Positions 36,227 to 48,742 of a DNA stretch of 64,000 bases are shown here, one piece after another (the first letter of the stretch is position 1; every line of letters begins with the position of its first letter). The notes below the pieces were generated by a model that saw only the letters and a program-made list of their open reading frames with translations, was not told the DNA's origin and searched no databases. The translations under genes and the position numbers were made by a program. Source of the DNA: Liquidambar formosana (taxonomy: Eukaryota; Streptophyta; Magnoliopsida; Saxifragales; Altingiaceae). The stretch spans positions 1,984,001-2,048,000 of the forward strand of contig CM077834.1 of NCBI GenBank assembly GCA_039720395.1, in the 5' to 3' direction.

Positions 36227-36716
36227 GTTCGAACTACTAACCTATCATACTTACCCTTCACCCCGCTCTCCTTCACCACTAGACTATCCTCAATGACTTG
36301 ATATATATGTGCCTTTAACACTACGTAAAATACACTCTAATTCTTTAGTTGCCATTTCGATGACCAAACGGGCCCTTAATCATCTCTGTTTCCGTGTTGA
36401 ATGTGGCATTACGAATCAAGACATTGGACAAAAGCCTTGACTAGAAAGGCCAAGCTAAATTAGCTTCTAGTCTAAGCTAAATTAGATTTGCCGTAAAGTC
36501 TTTGGTTTAGGACCCACAATGGACTTTCTTCAGCATCAGCTTCCACAAGATCAGGTGGTCCAAAGCAATTTCAAAATTGTGTATCCAAACCTTCAACCCG
36601 GCTAATTCTCTTAACATAAATAAGGTTATGCATCAATTAATGTTTAGAATAAATATGACTAGTAACTAGTCTTCAGAGATAGTGAGATGGTTTGAATTTG
36701 GATTTGAAAGAGTAAA

Positions 36717-36876
36717 GCTATATTTGGATAAAGAATTTTTATGTGGAATTTGTCTTTAAGATGGGATTTGTAAAAATTTTACAAGGATTTTATTCTTTTC
36801 CTCCTTATAAAAATTTTACAAATTTCATCTGAAAAACAAATTCCACCTAAAAATTCCTTATCTAAACATAACATTA
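36717..36876. repeat. Short foldback repeat
   Basis: About 60 bp at the left (ATATTTGGATAAAGAATTTT onward) pairs with the complement of the right (ATGTTTAGATAAGGAATTTT onward), with a very short centre. This is typical of a MITE-like foldback, but no clear target duplication could be read. Confidence 0.55.
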
Positions 36877-36879
36877 TAG

Positions 36880-39800
36880 AACTACAAAAATGTTGGATAA
36901 AATCGCTGTTTAATACTCTTATTTCATTTGCCTTATAATTCAAAAATTCAGTGAATCACTGCACAGTTCCCTCACAGTTTTGCTCTTAGGATCTATACTC
37001 AAAACGAGGAAATTAAAATCTTAACCTCTGTAATAGCAAACCACTAAACATGTGTTACATGTTTGATTGATTCATGTCAATCAAATAATTTTGAAATTCT
37101 TACAGGAGAAGCTAATTACATATGCTGTTCTATGTGATTGGAATATCTTGAACTGTTGACAACAAAATAAATTGTCACCTAGCCAATAACCCAAAGGATT
37201 AACAATTTACTACAAGATCACATAAAATGAAAAGAATCATGGATGGTTCATGTCAAGTGTGGCTACCATTTGATGGTATCTAATCGTCCTGAAAACTGAG
37301 GAAATTGCACTTTAGGTCTTGATGAAATTTCTTGGAACGGTCCAAATTGGTTGAGAGACCCTGCAAAGGACTATTCAGCTTTGGTTTCCAAAGTATTATG
37401 CTCAAAACCAATTAAAATGAGTGAAGTTGATGATAATAGAAAATCATAAGATATGTTGACTATTAATATCACTAAACACACCTTTGCTTGAACATTCATG
37501 AGAAAGACTCCTGATGAGTGATGGGAAAGAAGTATAGGTGAATGATTTTCTATTTTTGACTAATAAAAAAATAAAAATAAAAATCAGAGTATTTGTAGTC
37601 TTTCTTCGTGAGCAACCAATAATTAATTCAGCCCCTAGTGCGAGAATCAAAATATTTTCTTAAAATTTGCAAACAATCTTTTCTCTAAATGCATTCCAAG
37701 GATTATTCCAAAATGCATATATGATATAGCAACAATATTTTGTTGGGTTTACAGAGTGGACTTTCAAACCTTAGTCTTTAATTTCCCCACATCAAGCTAA
37801 CATGCATCAGCTATGTTCAATCAAATTAATTTCTTATTTGATTCTAATGTGGTTGTTAGGAGATGATACTGAAGAGATGTTTATTTAACTTGCATAGAGC
37901 AACACAGAGATTGAGAAGTTGACCCTTTATGGCATTGGTTTGGGTTGCTATCTAAACCATAATATATCCTCATTCATTCAACTTGAACAAGAGGAGTTGA
38001 CCCTGTTGATATGGACAAGCAAGATCGGCGGAGATGTTTGTGTGGAGAGAAAAACAGAGAGAAAGAGAGGCCATTGAGAACGGCTGTCCTGTCCTATGGT
38101 ATCCAAACCAAGATTGATAGAGATTACTATATAAATGAAGTTTAGAAAAAAATTTACAACACAGGACTCGTAAAAAAGTTTCAAAATAAAATCCTAGCAG
38201 GAACAAATGCAGTTGTTTCTACTTGTTATTAAAATCCTAGAAGGAACAAATGCAGTTGTATCTACTTGTAAATAAAATCCTAGGAGGAACAATATTTCTA
38301 CTTGTTTTTTCTGCTAAAAAGGTAATTTACATCTAAGTGGTGTGGGGCACCGACCCATCCCTAGGAATACACATTACTAATAAAATCAAGAATGATGAGT
38401 TGACAAAGAAGAGGAACATGTAGAAAATCCCACCTCACTCGTAGAACCCCACCCCACCTTTTCTTCCGACCAGCCCTCATCTTCATCATTTTCCAAAGAC
38501 AAAACCCCACTATCACTAGTGTCATCACAGTATATAGTGTTCATCCATGATTATAGATATGGATAGATATACTAGATTAGCTGCAACCCAATAACAAATA
38601 GAAAACTACCAAAATCAAACACCCCGAGCAACAAAAAAATACCTTTACCCAAAACCCATTAAATCCAAAAACCACCAGCCCTCTTCCCACTGACCCCACA
38701 ACCATCCATTCACAATAACCCAAATCCATAGATCTCTTTGTTAAAGCTGCGATTCCCTAATAATCACTAAAACCTTTAGTAGTAGAATTATGAAGTCGAC
38801 TAAAAAAGAGAAAAGAGGCCTTGCCAACACTCCTAGGATCTCAGACAGTCCCATCTAATTTCTTTGTTAGAAATTAGCTCATTATACTACACTTCCTTTT
38901 TTAAATTGTTCAACTTGATCTTCGGCAAGTCCTTGCCAGTTTTTCAAGCTTGAGTTGCCAATGAGAACGGTAAAATTGCGGCTCTCACACATTGTACACA
39001 CAAAAAAAATATTTATATGTCAAAATAAATGTATCAAATGATTAATTGAATAGGTTTACGCATCTAGAGTTACACTATAGAGTATAAATTTATGATCTAT
39101 AATATCAAACTGGCCGTACCTTTCTATCTTTCCTACACCAACCATTCAAAAAGCCAGCCAACCCTTGATGATGTTGATGACCTTCATTTGGTTAAAAACC
39201 CCCCCTTTCAGTTAATCAAATCCCTATGCCGTGGGAACACCTGCCCTCACGGTTGTTAGCCCTTTGACTCGCCGCCACAAACCAATTTTCCTACCTTTGA
39301 AAAACCTGTCAGCGTCGAAAACCCCTGACTTCACTGTCAAAAACCCCTGAAAACCCCTAATGTCGAAGACCTTCTCCTTGCGGTCACCATTGAAAACCCC
39401 TAATGTCGTTTATCTCTCCATTTGTAGAATCTAATCTAATCTACTAATATCTAGTCTAGAACAATTATAAAAGGGCACACATTGTGGAAGGTAGAACAAA
39501 AAGGAAAAAAAAAAAAAAAAACAGAATATTGTGGAAGCTAGCGAGTAAAGAGGGAGAGGGTGAGACTACAAAGGGAGGTGGGGGTGGGTTTCATACTTCA
39601 AACCCTAGATTTAGAGTACGCACGCCCCGTCTTATATTGTTACTGAAAGCGTTAAAAATCCTTTAAAATAATAAAAAATTGAAAGCGTGATTATCAAAAG
39701 CGCTTTATTTTACTACAAGCATTATTATTAACAACACTGTATTTATAATAAAAGTGTTAGTACTAATGACGCTTTTATCGACTCTTTCTTTCATTCTAAA

Positions 39801-40165
39801 AGTGTGATTAATAAAAACACTTTCATTTATCATAAAAGCACTGTTAGGGAACAGCGCTTTCTATATAGCTTTTAAAAACACGCTTTCCTTTAATAATAAC
39901 CCAAACGCGAAAACCCAACGATAGAACGACGCCGCTTATCTCTACACTCCACATTCTTCAAACCTTTTCGCCGATTCTGCGTGCCCACCTACGAGGCCAC
40001 AAGAGCTTCTGTTGGAAATGCCCTACCTGCCTCTGTTTGGTTGCTGAGAAAATTCAGAACTGAATAGAAACCAAAATTTTGAATCACATAAACAAAAATT
40101 CAACTCTTTTCTTTAGTTTCCTTCATTTTCTCGGCGGCCAAACAGATACAGAAAAGCAGACTACA
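36880..40165. other. Intergenic sequence and upstream region of the PARN gene
   Basis: No supported gene. Bases 38184-38310 hold three tandem copies (about 45 bp each) of a unit with 'aaaatcctag.aggaacaa...ctacttgt'; a single copy sits at 21403-21450. Bases 39125-39605 duplicate 22600-23065. Bases 39640-39900 are rich in AAAGCG/CGCTTT motifs of the kind seen in degraded DNA transposons. The PARN 5' region begins after about 39900. Confidence 0.55.
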
Positions 40166-40180
40166 ATGATCGGAAAATGA
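40166..40180 (+). promoter_or_regulatory. Four-codon upstream ORF overlapping the PARN start codon
   Basis: ATG ATC GGA AAA TGA, with its stop TGA (40178-40180) overlapping the main ATG (40177-40179) as ATGA. If the transcript starts upstream of 40166, ribosomes would meet this uORF first, and PARN would be reached by leaky scanning or reinitiation. The transcription start is not known from sequence. Confidence 0.6.
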
Positions 40181-43100
40181 ACAAACAGTACTCAGTTAGG
40201 GCACTCTCTCGTGCCCTAACCCTATCTTCCCACACATTCTGCTCCACCACACCATCATCATCATCTTCAACATTCCCTCTCAAGAATGTTACCAAATCCA
40301 ACTTTGAGTCCTCGCTCGAAGACCTCAGGCGCCATGTTCGAGCTTCGGACTTTGTCGCTGTCGATCTTGAGATGACTGGAATCACTAGCGCGCCTTGGAG
40401 AGAGTCCTTCGAGTTCGACCGCTTCGATGTTCGATATCTCAAGGTTAAAGACTCCGCTGAGAAGTTCGCCGTCGTTCAGTTCGGAGTTTGCCCCTTCCGG
40501 TGGGACTCATCCAAGCAGTCATTTGTCGCTCATCCGTGAGTTCTTCCTTGTTCTTCTTGTTTGGTTGCCGAGAAAATTGAGGTATAGAAAAGAAATAAGG
40601 TTTTCAGAAAATGTGGTGGTTTTAGCTGAATTAAGTCACTATTAGCTCAGTCGAGTCGAGCTTTCTGAGAGGTGTAGAAAAGAAATTAAGAATTTTAAGA
40701 AAGTTGTGTTTTAACTGTCGTTAAGCCAGTATAATTGTACTAGGCAAAGTTGAGTGAGAAAATGTTGGAAAACAAAAGGAATTCTAGATTTATTTTTATG
40801 TTTATTTTTTTCTTTCTGATTGATTCGAAGGAAAATTTTATTTTCTTTCAGCATTATAAGAAAATGTGAAGTTTTGAGTAATTGAATGCTTACAAATCAC
40901 CTCAACTAAGCCTTATCGTTTTGGCACATCAAAGAGTTGCGCATTGCTTGAAACCTAAGAACTTAAGATTTTGGATTTTGTTAATATTTTTACAAGGAAA
41001 TGAAGTTTTGAGTGCATTCCCAAAGATCTAAGTATGAGCTAATTCCATTTTAGCAAAAACTAAAATCAATCGATATATTTTTAATCCTACCAATGAGATG
41101 AAAACTCATACAGTTTGATGTTCTTTGACAGGCACAATTTTTACATATTTCCTCGTCAAGAGCTTCCAGTTAATGGCCCATCTTATGAGTTCCTCTGTCA
41201 AACGACGTCAATTGACTTCTTGGCTAAATACCAGTTTGATTTCAATGCCTGCATACATGAAGGTACTTCACCTTATTATTTAATGGTAAATATTTTTGTG
41301 AGAAAGCTTGGTTTGTTATCGGATAGAGGTTATTATAATGAGCTTGAAATGCCTGTAATGCACTAATGCATTAATATTAGAGCTTTCAAAATGTTTACAA
41401 TACCAATATTTGATATATTCAAATTGCATTTTTCAATGTCGAAAAATATGCTCACATGTAGCACCTACGATAATCAGTACAGATCTGATGCGGTGAAAAG
41501 TCAGGGGAATGTGGGAGTTTCACATTGGGGTTTAGTTATTGGTCAATTATTGTCTTGGTAGATCTCCAAAATAAAGCCTGTTAGCAGGAAAGGCTTGCCA
41601 CATCTAGAGACACTGTTTCTTAGTATTATAACTTATAATTAGTATTGTACTTTTACCATGTTCTTTCGTGCTGCTTTCTGTGAGGCTTTCATTGTGGGAA
41701 TTTACAATCTTTGATAATCTCAGGAGTCTCTTATTTATCCAGAGGACAAGAAGATGAAGCACTGCGACATTTGGATTTGGCATATGAGGATGAGTTATCA
41801 GAGTCATGGCGTAACTTGAAAGAAATTAAAGACATCCCACTGGTTAGCATGGCAGATATACTCTTCACTGAGAGAATGAAGAACAGATTTAGTGAATGGC
41901 GTAATGGGCTATTACGGGAAAGAAATGAAGGAGCCCAATTTCAGGGGAGCTCAAATGACTCAAAACAACAACTTCAAACCATTTTCTTCAAGATGCATCC
42001 AGCTCTCACTCTGAACGGGTTTACTTCACATCAGCTGAGATTGATTCAGTTGGTAATGTTTTTGTTTCACTTTGATCTTTTATGTTCAGTTAGTGAAATT
42101 ATTTTTATATGAAATGTGGTATCGAGTAGTGTCTCAAAGAAATTTTTTCACTAATTATTCCTTTTCAACAATGTAATTTCATATCCAAGTGTTTTTTTTA
42201 CTTAATACATATCCTTACCTTATCAAAAAGTTTATCTTTGCATCTTTTGTGAGTTAGAAAATGTATGGTAACAAAGAACAATATCCAGCAATATCCTGCA
42301 TAATAACTGCATTCTTGAATGTTACAATCAATTGGGCATTGGAGATTACCCTTGCTTCCTAGAACCATGTACACTATTCTTAGTTGTTAATTGAAGGCAA
42401 TTTGAGTACCATGTAACCTTGTTTTAGTCATATATTGTCATCACTCATCAATGTCTTATCCCAAGTCTCAAGTTTGTTGTGTATATAGCGTACTGTTGCT
42501 TTTCCGTAAATTAATAGTCCTGAGTGATGATTGGTTGATTGGGCTTACTGCCTTGACGAACACCTTCAACGCATTGTAATTACCTGAAATTTAATTCCAG
42601 TCTTCAAGAGGCCTCATATGTTGCCTTATCAAAAAAAAAAGAAAAAAAAGAAAAAAGAGGCCTTATATGTTGAAAACCACTTTAAGAAGATTTGTATTGA
42701 GATGTACCTGAGGCTCAAGTTTTTAAAGTGAGCAAGATACCATGTGTAGCGACTTTAATCATGTGACTTATCCCTTGAAGAATTTGATGATGAGTAATTA
42801 ATATGAATAGGTGTAAACCAGGCCAAACTGTCATATATATATAACCTATATTTAAAGTTTGTACCAACTCGTCATGGTTAACTCTAGTCTTTTGAGCTGT
42901 AAAGTGTACAAACTCGTCATGGTTAACTCTAGTCTTTTGAGCTGTAAAGTGCACAAGTCACTAATCCCCCCCCCCCCCCCCCCCCCGCCCTAGTACTGGA
43001 AATGATGACTAGACCTAGACCATGTGAGCTCCAATTTGACTTGGTGTTTTTATACTGCTATAGTACTGGTGAGGAGGGTGAACTCACACATTATCTACTC

Positions 43101-43722
43101 AAGTGGATAAGTGGAATGAGGTCTGCAGTCTGAATGCTGTGGTGGTCTTGACCTTGCTCTTAGCGGCTATGCAAATTTTTCATGGTAAATAGCAATGGAA
43201 ATAAAACTGAAGCCAGGTGTCTCACTGAGGAATTTATTTCCTCCTGTTATGGTAGCGAACTTGCACAATATCATGTTGAATGTATAAATACCCTTAAGCT
43301 TTCAGCTCCTTGTTAGTGTATGCATGTTGTACACAAATGTTCATATAGGTATATGTTTGTATAGATGAATGCATTTGTAGTATGGCAATGATGCTTGTGT
43401 CCTTTGATCCTTCCTACATAAATGTTTTTTCCCACACAAAATTGTGCTACCATGACTTTTCACGTGACCTTTTCCTTATTCAGTGTCACACATTTTACCA
43501 TTCACAACCAAGAAAATATGCCCCTATATAGAGCAGAATGATGAAATGTTTGTCTAGCTGACCCTAAATAGTTGGTATAACGTTTTGCTGAGGAGTTGAC
43601 TTGCCAAAGCAGACCCAATTCTCAAAGTTTGTTTAAGATCACAATATGTATGTCTCTGTGGGTATGCGCGCGCGCCCACGTATACATGTATGTGCATGTT
43701 CCGTATGTGTGTGTATGTGCAC

Positions 43723-43776
<54 letters not shown>

Positions 43777-46700
43777 TTGGGGTTTGTAGAGTAGCTAATT
43801 GAAGGATTTGGCCACTGATATCAGGTCAATTGATAGAGTGAGGTTTTGATAAGATAGTGTGATGCTTCACCCGACATGTCTTTACCAGAACTTTGTGGGA
43901 GCTGATAATAATGAACTCCTAGATCAGAAGAGAAAGAGATATTGTCATTGACCATCTAAAGTCTCTTTTTTCCTTTCTGTTATTTCCTATATTTTCTGGG
44001 CGGACAGCAGTGCTCACAAGATTCATATGGTGTACTAATTGATCGATATGGAAGTTTCATAATAAATAGAGTTTATGATAATCTCAAATGATTTTCTTTT
44101 TCTTTTAACACAGAAGATAAACAGAGTTGAACACCAGCTCACAGATTCATATAGCATGACTCATAGCATTTCATTGAGACCCATCTTGTAATGCTTAGTG
44201 AGTTTATAGCTTAATTTTGAGATTGTTGACTTGGTATATAACTCAAATGAGAACCATTAGTCCAATAAAATTTGTCTATGTGAGGGGTGTTTTATGCATT
44301 CTTCACCATAACCCGCTTCTCCAAGAGTGTGGTCTTTTTTTCTTTCTATAAAAATTATATCGGGAAAAAAAAATACCTCTACAAGATTGTAGTCTGCACC
44401 ATGTAGGCCACTATATAATATTCAAACTCTGTGTATGATATCAAATGCTTATTTATTTTTTGGATCCTAGATTTTCCATGTCCGCAAAACATCAAAGATT
44501 CTTTCCCCTTGGTTCATGGTTCAAGTGGAGTACCTCATATCATTAGTTGGTAATTAAGATTTCATCATATCCTCTAATTCGTTGTGCTTGGTTGTACTTG
44601 GGCTTCTTACATGATTTCCTTTATTTTTTATTTTTAAAATTTGGATTGTATAATTCATCTTATTAGTGTTTACATGTGAACCTTTCAGGATTGGCATGTG
44701 TATAATTCTATTTAGATGAAGCATGATCCCTTCTGCTAATGCAGTTGTAAAGCCAGATGATCTTTCTTTTTTTTCTTCATCTGGTTCCCATTATATCTCT
44801 AACATGGTTAAGATTAACATTTTTTTTTTCCTAGTTCTAAAGTTTCTTACCTTCCTGTATTTATCATTTTATCTTATACCTGCTAAACTATTAGCATTAC
44901 TAATGTAGGAAATCTGAAATGCGCAGGTCACAAAAAAGCATTTTGATGATCTTGTTTATGTTCGTGTAAGTGGTGAAAATTCCTGTTTACAACAACTAAT
45001 AGTATATACAGACTCCACTGATGAGAAGGACTTACTAATGGTAAGTTACAAGACGTGTGGTGATATGTTTGATTTGAAGTTCCTTGATGTTTCTCTGTCA
45101 TGAAAGATTTTAAATGTGTTTGCTTGGTTATAATAGCTTGAATCAATTCGTTCATAATTTTAATTTATTATCTTTACAAGAGATCTTATTAGTTTGAAGC
45201 TTGGACTGGCTATGCTTTCTGTAAGATTTAATGGGATAATATTAATTTCCATGGAAGGAGGGATGGAATTAGTAAAGTATAATTTGAAAAGGGAAAATGT
45301 CCTGCGATGGATATCTTCTGCATCTCGTGTATGACACTGTGACAGTAGAGCATGATGGAGCTGAAAGTGGGGAGGGAGATGCAGAATGAAATGAAAGTCT
45401 TTTGCATGAAATATCCGAACCTCATCAGGACGTGATTTGTTTTTTTTTTTTTTTTTGTTTTTGTATTTTTACTCTTCTGCAGAAAGAGGTGAAGGATGGG
45501 CTTCGCAGAGAAGCAGAGATGAAGATCAAAGCTGCAGTTGGGTTTCGGCATGTTATTGACCTCCTTTCCTCAGAAGAGAAGTTGATTGTTGGTCACAATT
45601 GCTTTCTCGGTATAAATATCATTTGGAGTAACATCTTGTGTTATTTTATTGTTGAATGTATTACAGAGATGTTTTGTATTTGTCACAGATATTGCACATA
45701 TATACAGTAAATTCCTTGGTCCGCTTCCTTTGACTGCTGAGGAATTTGTCTCTTCTGTTCACAAGTGCTTCCCATACATCACTGATACAAAAGTTCTCTT
45801 GAATGCCAATAGTGTACTTCAGCATCTGATGAAGAAGAACAGCACATCACTATCCAATGCGTTTGCACTATTGTGTCCACAAATTGCTTCCAATTTCAAG
45901 AACTCTGGTTTGGCTTTCAAGCCATGTGTTAAAGTGGAGGTTCAGGTCGATGATATGAGGTTTGCTTCCCCTAGTTTTTCTACTAATGTTTAGATTCTAC
46001 AATTTTACTATAAAAGTTTCTATAACACTATTTATTACTTACCCAAAGAGTAGACTAGTGGTTCCTGGGAGTTACACCTCAAAAGCAGGACCTAGGTTCA
46101 ACTTCTCACTCCCTCTTGGGGCCAGCCATCAGCCAGGTTCGTCCTAGGAGTTGACCAATGCGGTATGGACAGTGGCCTTATTTGTGTCTAGGGCATTAGT
46201 TGCACCAAAGGTCCCTTTCGCCAAAAAAAGAAAAGAATACTTGTGTCCAAATTGTTGTCAAACTCTGGTGGACGTGTCAATGCATACTTTTGTCCAGAAT
46301 GCAAGTTGATAGGTTCAAGTGTAATCATAGACTATCACCTTCTGTGGAATCCAACTTGGGACATTCCCACGTTCTTGCTCTTGCTTCCGGCAAGAACTGT
46401 TCATGCACCTAGTACATGCTTCACTCTGGTAAAAATTATGAGAACACAGTGAAATATGGGTTTCAAAGTTTGTGCATTAAATAATGGAATCTAATATTAT
46501 GAATTCATAATAGTTATTGAATTTCTTATCGACCAATTTTCTTGCAGTCATATCACAATATGCATGTTTTTCTAACTCCTTAGCTATCTTCTCTTTGTTA
46601 AGCACCATATATTCACATCCTTCCTCAGCGATAAATGTGACGTTTGAAAAACTTAGGAAGCTCTTCTCTTTGACTAGAAACTGGGGGAAGCAGTATCTAC

Positions 46701-47779
46701 CCCACCCCACACATGTAAAACAAACAAATAAATTATAATAATATTGTATAACTGTTAGGGATTGAGGGGGAGAGGTCAGAGGAGCCACTTTCTCTATGGA
46801 GAAAATTAAAAGACCTCAGTATAATCCCCTATTAGTTTTTCATTTGCTGTCCAAGCTGAGATAAACGATTTCAATAGTCTTTCTTCTGACACTAAAATTG
46901 GAACCTTTTTGCAGGTCCTCCAACTGGAATTCTGGAGCCAAGCATGAAGCTGGCTATGATGCTTTTATGACAGGGTGTGTTTTTGCTCAGGCGTGCAATC
47001 ACCTGGGTATCAATTTCAAAACTCATTCACCCTCAAGAAATTTGGTCAGCAATGAGAAGCTCCAGAAGCACGTCAATCATCTTTATCTCAGCTGGACTAA
47101 TGGAGACATTATTGATCTAACCACTGGTAAGAAAACTGCGGAGTCTTTGGGTTCAGTTAACCATAAAAAGCGATACCCAAATATTTTGTTCTCAAATATT
47201 GTTCTAGTCTGGGGATTCCCATCCACACTCAAGGCTAGGGAGATAAGAGAATTGATCTCTAAAGTCTTCGGCCCAAACTCTGTTACTTCCATCTACCACT
47301 TGGATGATACTGCAGTGTTTGTTCAGTTCAACAACGCAGAATTGGTCTCTAAATTTCTGGTTTTAAAGGAAACCTTAGACAGAAATAATGATCCAATATC
47401 GGTTTTGCATCCACTCTCAAAACTGTTGGAAGGAGGAAATACTCGTGCTGCAAGTTACGAAATTTATAAAGAGATTTGCAGCTCACCCATCTCGAAAGTC
47501 TTGTTTGCAGATCAGGCTGAGGCAATTGGTTATAAATGGAAGACCAAATTAATAGAACCGAAAGAAGAGGGAGAAACCCAAGGAAATAAATGTTTTAGCA
47601 AAGAAAATGGACAATTGAATACTGTTTCAGATTCTGCCGACAAAAGCGATACAGGAGAGAGAAATGATGAGACAGGTGATCCAGCTTCTGGCAATTTGCT
47701 ATGTCATGAAATCATAAATTCTTTATATGTTGCTGCAGATACTCCTCGGCCTGGCAAAAAGATTAGAACTACTAGCTAA
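40177..47779 (+). CDS. Poly(A)-specific ribonuclease PARN-like protein (AHG2 type)
   Basis: Seven exons by GT-AG sites and conserved frame: 40177-40535, 41132-41262, 41724-42052, 44927-45040, 45483-45609, 45689-45959 and 46915-47779, giving 731 residues. It is a DEDD-family 3' exonuclease that removes poly(A) tails. Visible active-site residues: D63 and E65 (FVAVDLEMTG), D354 (HNCFLD, split by the exon 5/6 junction), and H454 and D459 (HEAGYDAF). An RRM-like fold is suggested at about 536-595 (NIVLVWGFPS...TAVFVQF). The N-terminus (RALSRALTLSSHTFCSTT) is Ser/Thr/Arg-rich with no early acidic residue, as in a mitochondrial presequence; Arabidopsis AHG2 acts on mitochondrial poly(A) RNA. The long third intron (2.9 kb) carries simple repeats. 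The Arabidopsis relatives are AHG2 and a PARN-like paralogue; AHG2 seems the closer type by its presequence, but I could not align them. Confidence 0.94.
42856..42990. repeat. Tandem duplication and poly-C run in PARN intron 3
   Basis: A 44-bp unit containing 'aactcgtcatggttaactct' occurs twice in tandem (about 42866-42956), followed by a run of about 21 C at 42966-42986. Both are inside the intron and are probable length polymorphisms. A GA microsatellite lies at 43742-43773 in the same intron. Confidence 0.85.
46045..46233 (+). mobile_element. Possible degraded SINE in PARN intron 6
   Basis: An A-box-like AGACTAGTGGTTCCTGGG, a B-box-like CTAGGTTCAACTT and a short A-rich end (46224-46236) suggest a tRNA-derived SINE. 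No clean target duplications were found. Confidence 0.4.
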
Positions 47780-48742
47780 TTTGCGATTCCCTTGGCCTAA
47801 CCTATATTCTTGCTAATTCTTTCTTTTTTTTCTTTTTTTTTTCAGATTTAAGTTATTGCATGCCCTGAAAGTAATCTGTATGGAAATTTTGTAAATGAAG
47901 GTACGGACTGTAACAGTAGGAACAGCCACATAGATACAAAAGCTGCGGATCTGTAATTTAATGGCTTTTAGAACCTGAGTCGCATTTTTCTGTGTATGAA
48001 TGTTGCAGTATTTGTAGTTTAATTTTAAAATAGAGGGTTCTTTTGATTGCTGCTCATTGTACTCAAAATTATCAAGCCTTGTCTGGAAAATTCGAGCTCT
48101 GGCTGATGAACTGTTGGCCTAAAGGATTTGAGAGCATGAATTCCAGAACGATTTTTATGTCCTGGTCATAAGATATCATGAAATGAGCCTGGTGAACCAC
48201 TTAAAATTGTCCCCCAACTCGGTGCATAGAAACCTTTTGTATAAGATTAAGGCCTGTTAACTCAAAACAGTCAAGTCTCTGTTGAAGGGAAAAGTTCAGA
48301 AAAGGAAAACAGAACTTTTTTTCGTTTAGTTTTTGTGTGTTGGTTGTCGTAAGAAAGTTCGAAAATATTTTTCTCATAACCATTCTTGCATTGTTTACAA
48401 GAAAAAGTGCCAAAGGCGAGATTGAGAATATTTTCTTACAACTTTCTCATAAACCAAACAAAAAGCTAATTCCTTTTCTATTACTTTCCTTGACTTTTAT
48501 TTTTTTCGTATTTCACTTTCATACATAAGTTTCTTGATTATCAAGCGCAACACAAATGATTCATAATTCATAATTTGTTGGATCGAAAATGAGATATATG
48601 ACCATGATGTTAACTGCCCACATAGGGTGCAAATCAATCAACTACAATACCAATAAATAGATCAAATAAAACAACCAATCACAAGAAATAAACATCATCC
48701 ACCTAGCAAAAAGAAAGTCCTAAACACAACCAATTCTAGCTC
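47780..48742. other. 3' flanks of the convergent PARN and ENODL genes
   Basis: The two genes converge here, leaving about 960 bp for both 3' untranslated regions. No further gene is visible. Part (48300-48480) is AT-rich and weakly self-complementary ('aagaaagttcgaaaatatttt'). Confidence 0.6.

Noticed and set aside
39640..39900. AAAGCG/CGCTTT-rich stretch resembling CACTA-type subterminal repeats
   Set aside because: No termini or 3-bp duplication could be located, so I did not call an element.
42606..42675. Direct repeat 'agaggcct.atatgttg' around an A-rich tract, resembling a target duplication
   Set aside because: The enclosed sequence is only a short A/G tract with no element body; slippage duplication is simpler.
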